Of a stretch of 64,000 nt of DNA, positions 44,516-55,400 are shown one piece after another. This stretch comes from Nereocystis luetkeana (taxonomy: Eukaryota; Sar; Phaeophyceae; Laminariales; Laminariaceae), in the NCBI GenBank assembly GCA_031213475.1, contig JARUPZ010000036.1, forward strand, positions 1,240,001-1,304,000. The letters run 5' to 3'. Below the pieces are notes generated by a model. The model had not been told where the DNA came from. It worked only from the letters and a program-made list of their open reading frames with translations, and searched no databases. Within the stretch, counting starts at the first letter, position 1. Each line of letters opens with the position of its first letter. The translations under genes and the position numbers were made by a program.

Positions 44516-45540
44516 GCGTACTCATTTGTTGCTTGCCTTGGTCATTTGACCATTGACCACGCATCCCTTTCGAGACGGAGCACCGTTCCTACTTCTACAC
44601 CTCCAACAATTGGGCGCTCATTTCGTTGTTTCCATACCTGGTATATTACATAGAAACTTTTTGCTAATCTTATCCCCTTCCTGTTTGGCCGCCTGTGGCC
44701 ACCATCTATCTCCTAGGATAGCCGTTTTCTCGCTGCTCTCTAGTGTGTCAAACTCCTCCATGTCACATTCTTCTATTTCCCTCATCTCCTCTTCTAACAC
44801 ATCCCGTTCCTCCTTGTATATTTCACATTCTCCTACTATGTGAGTTCTACTCTCTATCGCTTTGCCACACGGGCACATCTGTGCATCTATTTCTTCCTCC
44901 TCCCGGCTACTGGTATACCTCTTTCTTCTTTCTGGCAAGTCCAGGTCGCCTACACGAAAACGCAGCTTCAGCGTTTTCGCGAAGTCCATTGGGCCGTCCA
45001 GATACGTTTTCATTCCTATCCCTTCCCTCAATCTCCCGTATATCTCTAGGTGCTTTTCCGATTCCACCTTGTTTCGTAGCGCTAGCCTTTCCCTTCTTTC
45101 TATCCTTTCTTCTACTTCTGCCTTGTACTTCCCAAACTTCCCGGCGAACATCACCTCTTCTTGGTTTCCCCCTATATCCTTCCATACTTTCTCGACTACG
45201 CTATCCCACCTTCCAGTTCGCTCTTTTGTTACTTTCTCCCATACAGCTCTATCAACTATGGCCGGCAACCTCTTTTTTGGCATGTTCCTTACTTTATATT
45301 GCCATTTCAACTTTCTCATATCCCTGTTTGTCTTGAGTGGGTGCATTCCCAGTTCTGCTCTTAATACTGTATTACTAGTCGTATTTGAGCATCTTAGGAT
45401 CTTTTTAGCTGCTGTCATCTGTGTACTGTTTCCAACTGTTTTACGAGTTTCGCATTCCCTTCCCATACTTCTCCTGCATATTCTAGCTTTGGTACTATCA
45501 CATTCATCAGGATACATCTCTTAATCCTGGTGTCAAGGTG
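44516..45540 (-). mobile_element. 5'-truncated LINE with oligo(C) tail
   Basis: The 3' end lies at the poly-G on the left (C tail on the - strand). It contains the 299-codon C-terminal frame described separately. Sequence is shared with copies at 22950-23440, 24805-24870 and 47205-47400. A TACCTGGTA sits in its 3' region at 44635-44643. Confidence 0.75.
44618..45517 (-). CDS. LINE polymerase C-terminal fragment
   Basis: Open frame of 299 codons, no reverse transcriptase motif left. Reads TAAKKILRCSNTTSNTVLRA, LRAELGMHPLKTNRDMRKLK and a zinc-knuckle-like MCPCG...SRTHIVGEC (Cx1Cx8Hx4C), the usual arrangement after the thumb of non-LTR polymerases. The reverse transcriptase half is missing 5'. 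Clade not determinable from this part. Confidence 0.65.
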   Translation of the reverse strand: MYPDECDSTKARICRRSMGRECETRKTVGNSTQMTAAKKILRCSNTTSNTVLRAELGMHPLKTNRDMRKLKWQYKVRNMPKKRLPAIVDRAVWEKVTKERTGRWDSVVEKVWKDIGGNQEEVMFAGKFGKYKAEVEERIERRERLALRNKVESEKHLEIYGRLREGIGMKTYLDGPMDFAKTLKLRFRVGDLDLPERRKRYTSSREEEEIDAQMCPCGKAIESRTHIVGECEIYKEERDVLEEEMREIEECDMEEFDTLESSEKTAILGDRWWPQAAKQEGDKISKKFLCNIPGMETTK

Positions 45541-46021
45541 CGAGTCTGTTAGGATCGGGGGGGTATTTCACTGTCTGCAGAGCCTCCCGCCTATTCTACA
45601 CCTCTTAGTCGTTCTACTGTAGTACTGCACTGCACGAAAAACAACATTCTCATTCGAGTATAATTCCAAGTGTATCAAGTCCACAAAGGAAGCAACGGTG
45701 AGGGGGGGGAAATTGCCGGAAGAGGCAAAAATGCCGATTTACAGCAGCATCGCCCAAAACGAGAGCAAGCAAACAGCCCGGGCTGCCTGGGTAGAGGGTG
45801 TATGCATACGGATCGTGTCCGTCGCATTTGCAAGGAACGACAGGCGACACACGCGCATCACACTGATGCTACTATAGTGCTTGCAATGCCGCTGCCGCAC
45901 ACCCCTCCTCTTCATAGACGCATGATGACACCGCATTTCTCGTCGTTTTTAGGTGGCTATACCTGCCCCCCCACAAGGGTGGATGGTGAGCCATTTTACA
46001 ACGTTGGACTACAGTCATACA

Positions 46022-46112
46022 GGGGGGGGGGGGGGGGGGCGTGTACTCGATCTCATGCATGGCCGTAGTCGTATGACCATAGACCCTCCCATCCCTACAC
46101 TGCCGAGACGGA
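46022..46112 (-). mobile_element. SINE-like repeat, truncated
   Basis: Poly-G, GTGTACTCGATCTCATGCAT, GGCCGTAGTCGTATGACCAT, then CATCCCTACACTGCCGAGAC. Confidence 0.65.
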
Positions 46113-46589
46113 GTGGGGGCTGAGCAAGCACCGATCGATGATTACATACGGGAGAAAACTGAGGCGTTCGTGCATAGAACGGGGTTGGGGGGGGGGGGGG
46201 GGTGAGACTACTGCTGGGAAGACAAAGGACAATGGGAACATGATCGCGCCTGTCGAGTCATAACTACGATTGTGCGTCTCGAGTCACAATTTAGGGTTGT
46301 TCGTCTCGACATACTCAATCACGTATACGCGTATCGCAGACTATGATACAACAACAACAACAACAACAACAACAACAGCAACAAAATGCTCGACGGGCGG
46401 CGGTGCACAGACCAAAAATATTCCATACCCGTCGAAGATATCACGTTTTTTACAATCATCTAGACCCTAACTTTTACGGTACCTACGAAAATCTTGGCAC
46501 AAGACCCACCTTCTACAGATCCCACACCAAAACCGTGTGCGCAAGAGCCTCGGCACACAGGTCATCCAGATCCCACCTCCGGAAAACAT

Positions 46590-46695
46590 GATCTACTGTG
46601 AAACCAACAGATACCGCAAATACGTATCAGGGATCTATCTGCTCCGAAACATCCAGATCAGGAAATGGGATCTGATCTATATCTGATCTGATGTG
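46590..46695. repeat. Family C fragment
   Basis: GATCTATCTGCTCCG ... GATCTGATCTATATCTGATC. Confidence 0.35.
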
Positions 46696-46960
46696 TCCAA
46701 CATTTCCCAACATTTTTTTCTTCATTATCGCGTTCTTGGTTTTGTTCTTGTCCTGCGTTTTCGTGCGCTCGACAGCCCGAGGGAGCGCGTGGCTGTCTTG
46801 TGTCCAACATTCCCCAACATTTTTTTTTTCACTATCGCGTTCTTGGCTTTGTTCTCGCTCGAGGGAGCGCGTGGCTGTCTTGTGTCCAACATTTCCCAAC
46901 ATTTTTTTTTTTCACTATCGCGTTCTTGGTTTTATTCTTGCCCGAGGGAGCGCGTGAGCT
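46690..46960 (+). repeat. Three tandem units of 90-110 bp
   Basis: Each has GTGTCCAACATTTCCCAACA, a T run, CACTATCGCGTTCTTGG and CGAGGGAGCGCGTGGCTGTC. They lie just downstream of the TPS exon O donor. Confidence 0.85.
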
Positions 46961-47007
46961 CGACAGCTCGAAGGGGCGCGTGGCAAGCGAGCGGTCTGTC
47001 TCCCCAC

Positions 47008-47124
47008 CTCGATCTGTTCGAAGTAAGCACTCATCGTTCCGGGGGCAGTCGGCGCCGAGTGGATGGGAAGGAGGTGCGTCGGCATCACCACGACCGACAA
47101 GCTCTTCATCATCCCCGTCATGCC
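47008..47124 (-). CDS. TPS exon O: C-terminal extension
   Basis: Acceptor AACGCAG, donor GTGGGG, 39 codons. Reads GMTGMMKSLSVVVMPTHLLP, ending MSAYFEQIE. No family match recalled. If the donor is not used, the frame stops at 46915-46917 after an Arg-rich tail. Confidence 0.55.
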
Positions 47125-49806
47125 CTGCGTTGGTAGAATTCACCGGCACAGCATCAAAGTTGGCAAGTTACCTGGTACTGGTTACTGTTCACACACAGGT
47201 GGGGGGGGGGTGGGGGGTTACTCATTTGTTGCTTACCTACTACTACGGGGACCATAGTTAATAGGACCTACGGTGGACACAAAAACCTTTATATTACGCT
47301 ATTTTTACTAGCAATATTTGGTCCTACTTACTATGGCCCCCCGTAATACTAATACCAGGTAGTAGTTGACCATTGTTGACCATTGACCACGCATCCCTTT
47401 CGAGATGGGGGGGGGGGAGAGGGGGCGGTGTATTCGATAGGAGAGACGTACTCGATCTCATGCATGGCCGTCGTTGTGAACGACCATAGACCCTCGCATC
47501 CCTACAAGGCCGGGACGGAGCATGTCGGGTATTCACCGACCAGGGAGGCATTGCTTGCACCGAGCGCGAAGCGCCGTGAGGTGTCTGGCGAGTCGCAAGA
47601 AGGGTGAGCTGCATCCTCTACTAAGAACCGCTTTTGAGGCGGACTTGCATATGGATAACAGCTTCAATGGGTTGATTTAATTTCCGGTGTAGGCGTCCCA
47701 GAGACAACAATGGGAGTACTATGTAACTGCCTCTTTCGTGCCTTACCATAAACACTGCGTGATACGACCGTTCCCACTTGTGCGGAGTAAAGGCTGTTCA
47801 CCTCGCACAAACAATCTAACTCGACAACCAGCTGTGACCGACCGCCAAAAAAAGAGAAAAAAAAGAAGCGGTACCCTGGAGGGGATGGGGGAGGGGGGGG
47901 GGGGGTGTACTCGATAGGAGATATGGGGAGGGAGGCGAAACACGAGCAACACCAAGAAGACTGTTACTAATAGTTCGATCAACAACAATGGGAAGCACGG
48001 CGTTCCAAGTTGTGCGGAGGCAGTAGGTGTGGACATTATACACCGTTTTGTTGAAGCTGGGCCAACAATACTCGCACCAACCGACCTATCCCCCGGAAAA
48101 AAGACGCCTTGTTTCTCGGAACGCCGCCCTCAACCGGGCGACGCGAGACAGCCTCCCCAAAGTACGAGAGAAAGCACACGTTCGGAACCGCTCGAAAAAA
48201 ACACAAAAGTTAACACAATAAAAAACAGGAAAAAAACGGAAAGGAAACAGAAAACAAAACTCATCCCCACCGCCAGCCCGCCGCCCTGCCCAAGGGCCAT
48301 AACGCCTTGTCCCGGTGCATCCCGCCCTCCCGACCCCTGAGCACGAGTAAGGATGAAGGATTGAACCGAACGCGAGCGCGGAGAGGAGAAAGATATGAGG
48401 AGGGCGGTCGACAAACTCGGTGTACGTAAATCGTGAGCAGAGTCAGTCGCCAACCCAGCCTACTAAAAACACGCCAGATAAACACACACCCCACTACAGG
48501 ATGAATTTCCGAGCCAACTTTCTCCGGAACAAGGGGGCTTAGCTAACCCTTATCTGGACTGCAGCTCCGGTTCGGAGACGAACTATACCTAGAATTTGAA
48601 GGATTTGTCCACATAACGGGACTGCAGAGTATTTAAAGGGTGGTGATCTTGGGAAGATCTGGTCAACATGTTTTCCACAGACGCACCTATGGGCGTTTTG
48701 CGCACTCCTCATTGTCGGTTAATTCGGTGTAATCTTAAAATCCTTTTCAAACGTACAGTCCCGTTTTGGGGACCATTCCACTCAAAATGTAAGTAGTTTG
48801 TCCGCAAAGCGGGACTGCAGTCCTCCTGTTACGGGGGGCCATAGTAAGTAGGACCAAATATTGTTAGAAAAAAAAGGGAAATATATACCAGGTAGGTTTT
48901 TGTCTGTACCGTAGGTCCTATGTACTATGGTTCCCCGTATTAGAGGGGTCAAGTGTTGCACGGTTTGCGAGGCATCTAACTTTTCTTTTTTTTCTTGTCG
49001 TTATCTTTACCTCATATACTACTGCAAATACTGTAAGAGTACGTAGAATATACCGTTTTTTTACGGTGTTCTTACTGATATTACTGTAATATCAATAGTA
49101 GGGTATATCACTTTCTACGGAAATACAAGGAGCGATTCAACATTTCTGTGAATACCAAACACTCCCTACGTTTCCGTCCAGATTGGTATATTCTCGACTC
49201 TCGGCTATATATCCGGGTACCAGATCCGGTTGTTTTCTCACACTCGGGTGTGTACCCGGGTACCAAACCTGCTTAATTTGGTTGTACTCGGGTATGTACC
49301 CGGGTACCATACCCGGTTGTTTTGGACATACTCGGGTATGTACCCGGGTACCAAACCTGACTATTTTAGTCGTACTCGGGTATGTACCCGTGTACCATAC
49401 CAGGATGTTTTGTTCATACTCGGGTATACCCGGCTACCATATCTGGATATTTTGGTCGTACTCGAGTATGTACCCGGGCGTGATACCCCTAGAGTATATA
49501 TACCCTACTACTGTAGACACATCCTTGTACAGTTTTCCATGCCTCGCATCGGCTACTTACTGCAGGAGCAAATTGAGAAGACGCCGCACACAATGGCGAG
49601 GGAAGAAAAGACCCAGAACACCATCAGCACTCAACTCCACAAAACGACCAAAAAGGCAAAAACGAACCTTCCCCAACCCCCTCAACACAAACTTGGAAAC
49701 AAGCGAACAAGCAAAGCGGAGCCAAAATACACCGATTACAACATTCTCGTCCCAAAACAGACACCATACGCGGCCGACCTCAATATCACACGACGGCAGT
49801 AGCAGA

Positions 49807-49837
<31 letters not shown>

Positions 49838-52432
49838 GAGATCGTCAAAAACACACAGCAAAGCAGCTAAGCGGCAAAAGCAGCAACGCACAACACAACA
49901 CCCCACGACTGGAGCCAAACAGCCGTGCATACAAAACAACCAACCAACCACACCAACCGCAAAAAAAAACAGACCCGTACACTCAATGGAGTTTATCACT
50001 GCTACGGGGAGGCATAGTAATCAGAACCCACCAAATACACACAAAAACCTATACTTTCCAGTTTTTTACTGAGAAAACTTTTGTCCTGATTACTGCTGTG
50101 CGTTCCCCCATCACAAAATCACACCAATGGTTGATCGCGTCTGATTGGCTTAGAGGGTTGAGGTTAAGGGTTAGTCACACTCGTGTCGCACACAGTGACC
50201 TTCAACCAAAGTGTCGAACAAGCGGTAAACTCCCCTCTACACACACACACAAGGAAAAAAAAAACAGGAACCGTCGTGTGCACCAACCCCACCCAGGCAA
50301 AACCCCCACGGACCGACCTCAGCATGGAACTGTGCCGAAATGAGGGACAAGTCGTCGTAGTTAGCGGACCCGCTTGCCCCCCCCGTGCGCATGTCGCTCA
50401 GATGCGACGTAGAGTAGTTGCGCGCCACGGACGAGGACACCTTGACGAGACCTCTCAGCAGCTCCAGCACCTGCGTTGTCACGGCGTCGAGGGCAAAAAA
50501 AAAAAAAGAGACAAATACAATACGAGAGGACGTACAGGGACAAAAATATCGTTTTTTCGGAGAACCGCAAATCACTTTTTTTTCTGGGGGGATCGAAACA
50601 ACTCAAAATAATGTAATGTTCGTAGAGCGGAATCATTTCGGCAGCAGCGAAAGGGTTAACTTGAGGTCAAGGTCAAAGTTAAGGTCAAGGCCGAGGTCAA
50701 ACGAGGTCCGGTAGGTTAAGCTCAAGGTTAGGGCTAAGATAAATCAATGTCGAGGTGAAAAACCAAGCGGGCATAGAGCGTCACAACACAGCAGACACAT
50801 TGTTGTGGTAAAACGCCCCCCCCTCCTCCCCCATTGCTGTCTCTGGCAGTGGCCACACCACAAAACAAGTCAATTTCATTCGAAACTGCCATCCATCGCA
50901 AGTCCACCTCACAACCGGTTCTCAGTAAGACGTAGCTCACCCTTCATGCGACTCCCCCAGCACCTTACGGCGCTTCACGCTTGGTGCAAGCAATGTCTGC
51001 CTGGTCGGGCAAAAACCCGACGTGCCCCGTCCCAGGATTGGAGGAGTGCGAGGGTCTATTCTCCTACGACTACGGCTATGCATGACATGAGCCCCACCCC
51101 CCTATGGTCATACGACTACGGCCATGCATGATAATGAGCACCCCCCGCCCCCCCTTCCCTTCCCACCGCCTCCTCACACCTCGTCGATGTCATTGACGAA
51201 CGTCGCCGCCTGGCTGGGCTTCTTCCCCACCGTGCACGTGAAGCACTGCACCCCCAGAGGCGACGCTCCGATCGCCACCCCCGCCGACCCCCCCACCCCG
51301 GGGATACCCCCCCGCCATCGCTCAGTCCCAGACTTTTGCCTGAAGTGCCTCTCCGGCTCCGCGATGCTCTGCGAGCGGCCCCTAACAGCGCCACTTCTCT
51401 CTAGAAACCCCGAGTCTTGGCTCAGCATCCCCGATCCCCGAGGTCCACCGCCAGGCGTTTTTTCTTCCCCCGCGTACTTTTCCAGCCCCCCCGCCATCAG
51501 CGAGATGGTGGTGACATCCGCGGGGGCGGAGGAAGGGTGAGCTCCCATTAGAGCACGTGCGGGTTGGAGGCTGTTCGTCTCGTCGGCTTCTTCTTGCTGC
51601 CGCTTCAGCTCGGCGGCGGCTGATTTGATGAGCACCGCCGCGGTAGCTCCGACCTGAACGGTGAAAAGGGTCGAGGGGGGGAGAGAGGGAGGGAGCGAGG
51701 GAGAGCATGGCTTCAGGGTTTTGAGGTTAGGTTAAGAGTTTCCGTTCAACACGAAACACACCGTGGGACGAACCAACACCTCGAACATATCATGATCTAT
51801 ATCTGATCTGTCTATTAATAGAGTAGACGATCTAGTTCCTCGCCTATAGGGCAGATCCAAATCATCCAGAATATACGGGTCAAACCCGGCAACATGAGCT
51901 ACTGTAGCTCATACAGATCATACAGATCAAGCACTGGGAATGATCTGTAGGTGATTTGTAGATGATCTGTCCGACGAATTTCAGAGCCATTTTTCTCCAA
52001 GCCATGTCTGCCAGTTGACGCCACGGCCTCTTACCTGATAGGACCCCCTTCGCCGCCCGGGAGAATTCTGGGCCCCCTGCGCCGTGACAGCCGCCGTGTC
52101 CGGCGTACCGGGTTCCTCCCCCTTAACGCCTCGACTGAACTCCTTGACGGCTTCGAACATCATCTCGTCCGACTCCTCGTCCCCCATGGCTAGGATGAAA
52201 TCCGGCATCAGCCCCATCTCGACCTGCCAGTTCGTGCCGAGGTTTTATAGCGGCACGTGGGGATGGTTTTAGGCGGAACATGGGGACGGTTCGGCGTCGA
52301 TTACCTTTGGTGTACCATTGATACTGCTACATAGGTGGTCGCACGTAGGATGATAGAGGTGTATCGAGCATAAAGGAGGGACAAACGAACGATCCGGTTT
52401 CCAACATCGGCGGCTGCTAATGTTGCAGTAGC

Positions 52433-52464
<32 letters not shown>

Positions 52465-55400
52465 GCAGCTACTGTGGCTGCTGCTGCTGCTACTGCTGCT
52501 GCTTCTAGAACATTTATCAGACACCTTACCTGTCTGGACAAGATGCCCGACACGAACGCCCCCTTGTTGACTCCTCCCGGTCGAACCTCTATGTAGCCCC
52601 CGTCTCCGTCGGCCGATCCGCTGCCGCGCAAGATCTCCACGCTGCAATACACGACAATTCGCGAGCACGATCCAAGAATACTATCACAGTCGTGAACACA
52701 ATCGACACATCACCATCGCAATATCACGAGATCGCGGTCACAGTCGAAATGGCACTATCGAAACATCAAATCGAGAATATCACGACCGCTGGTTTGGGCA
52801 CACCGCCCCCTGTGCGCAGAATCAAGATGGCATGTGCCACCTCTTCAGCATACGCCTTTTGCTTGAACAGTAGGCATCCCTTTATAGCGCAGGTTGCCCG
52901 CTATAGTGCCTCTGGAATCGTTCGGCACAGAAGGGATTCACCGGTGTGGTACAGTAGTGTGCGGCGTAATTAGTGCCGGTTGGCGCTATCGTGCCGGGAT
53001 TTTTGGCTAGGGCATGCCGGCACTATAAAGGAACTACTCTTACATGCTCTTTACAGCTAATTATGTAAAAAAACATGCCCACCAGATAGGCCCGGGTTTA
53101 CTGTAGGTACGACTTGCCCTGGTGCAAAACAATTGAGTCAATGTCACACCGCACAAAGCCGTCAACACCATTGCCAGCGACAACAATCCACCTGAAAGGC
53201 TTGAGGACGGTCGTGAGGTGGTCCTCGAGCTCCTTCGACTGCAGCCAGCCGAACTCTGGGTCCGCGTCTCGGAACTGCCACAGCAACGCCGACCCCTTGT
53301 TCACCACGTATGTCCCGTGGGTGCGCTGCGCGTACAGGTTCATGATCGTCTGAAGGAAAAACCAAACGAACACGGTGTGATGGGATGGGATCATACTGTA
53401 TGACATGCGATAGGATGTGGTTGCGTGTGGTGAGGTGGTGTGGTCAAGTGATATCAAGTGGGCCGGGCTGGGGTGGGGTGAGATGGGGGCGGGGCAGGTG
53501 GGGTCATGGCTCATGCTTGCATTGTGTCCAGGCTGCCGCGGTAACTTGAGTTTGGACGAGAGTCTCCATTTCTGCCGTCACACGTCGCAGCCTTTTCTTT
53601 CTTTCATGTTTTTCGTTGTTGTCGTTACTATTGTCATCATAGGCGTTCTCGGTTCGCGGGGACCGTTAGGCTTGAATATGAGTGCTTGCCCACCCGCGAG
53701 GTACTCTCGACGGTTTACACTAACAATAGTTGGCGGCTGCCCGCCCTCTCCCCCCACCCGCCCCCTCTGCCTCCTGCCCACGAGGGCCGTGACAAAAAAG
53801 AAGAGGAAGAGTGTACGCTGATTGACGAAGCTACCGTTTGTACGGTAACCACCGTACAGATCACTGCACTGGTCGTCGAAGCCGGCATATGTCGTACGGT
53901 AAATACCGTACCGCGTTACAGCTCTGGTTGCCGGAGCTAGCATTTGTACATACGGCAAACGCCGTACAGCGTCGCCAAACCAGTGTTCACAGCCGGCACG
54001 TACGGTAAATGCCGGGCAGCGTCCCAGCACCCGTTGCCGAAGCTGGCCCGTAGGGAAAACGACGTACATAATCAAAGCGCCGGTTGTGGAAGCTAGCAAC
54101 GTAAGCTGAATGCCGCACAGAGCTACAGCGCTGGCCGTCGAAGCTGGAATATGTACGGTAAATGCCGTACCAGTACATCGTTAGCGTCGTATCACTGGGC
54201 GTCGAAACTAAATTTTGTGCAGCAGACCCGATACAGAGTCACAGCACTGGTTGCCGGAACTGGCGCACATACGAGGTACGCGGTCACAATGCTGGTCGCC
54301 AAAGCTAGAGTTTGTACGGTGAATGCCGTACAGAGCCAGAGCGAGTACACACGGTCGACGCCGTACAGCGTCACATCACTGGTTGTCAAAGCTGGTATTC
54401 GTACGGCAAATATGGTACAGAGTCTTCAGTGGCTTACGTACGGCTAGCATCGTACAGCGTCACGGTACTCGTGTTCGACGTTGGCCTTTGTACGGCAAAC
54501 GCCGTACAGCGTCAAAGCACAGATCGACCTTCCCTTCTCTCCTTCTCTCAGCCTTCCGCTGTTACTCTACTCTGCATTTCTCTGATTTGTACCAAAATTT
54601 ATCTTTCCCACTCACCCTAGTGAGCTGCTTCCAGCTCTGATCTCGCAGCGCCACCAGCGTCTCCCACTTTCGCTTCACGAACGAAGACGAGTCCCTAAAA
54701 AACAAAAAATAGCGAACAACCACACGAACGAACAAACACGAAACACAACAAATGAAAAAGAGAAGAGAAATGAACAACGGTAAACCTTATATTTCCGCCA
54801 CCATCAGCATGGTAAAAAATGTGTCTACGTCGAATATCGAAGGAGACTGCTCAGGTACCATAGTACCGAAACGCGTTATTGCTGATGCCTTCATGTAGAG
54901 TCACAGTATCATTATCAGTGTGCCTGCATCTACCGCGGACACAAAAGAAGCACCACCACCCGCAACGCTTCGCTTGTTCGCAATTAACGCTCTCCACCAA
55001 AGACCAAACATCATAAAAAAAAAACACCAGCCAAAGTCCACAGCCACCATACAGCCAGACAGCACGCGCTGGCAATGCTTAGCCGCATCGAAAACGAGAA
55101 CATGACGAGGCATACGGCATATCGTCCGTCCCTACACATCCCCTTCCCGTACCCCGCGCAATCCACGCCCAAAAACACAACGAAACCCCGGCCACCCTTG
55201 TAACCGAAGCAAATATCACAAAGAGCTAATAATGGTACAATTGGCGCACACCAACCAATTCTTCCCCCCAAAAGTAGAACCGCTTCTGCTTCTACATATG
55301 GAAACCCCATCTCACCATTGCAATAGATGCACACAAGCCCAAAGAGTAGACATGCTCCTACGGACAATGGAAGCCCTATCCAACCGTTGCAATAGATGCC

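Larger units (their letters stand above)
40611..47007. other. Convergent intergenic region between protease and TPS genes
   Basis: Contains a weak ORF (40850-41158), a possible TPS last exon (42759-42881), long C/G runs (43330-43460, 43700-43717), a SINE-LINE block (44362-45540), a MITE-free stretch 41.2-42.7 kb in which nothing was recognised except loose CGCAAGCAATC units at 42540-42640, (CAA)n at 46345-46385 and a triple tandem repeat at 46690-46960. Confidence 0.55.

Noticed and set aside
44618-45517. 299-codon frame as a host gene
   Set aside because: Matches the C-terminal zinc-knuckle region of LINE polymerases, and its DNA recurs at 22950-23440 with the same oligo(C) end.
50237-50611. 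+ strand 142-codon frame over 50183-50611
   Set aside because: Antisense shadow of TPS exon N, which has correct splice sites and family similarity on the - strand.
51174-51179. TPS stop codon right after DIDEV as the gene end
   Set aside because: GAG|GTGTGA is a usable donor, and the next exon VLELLRGL continues the known class II C-terminus; the stop is kept only as an alternative isoform.
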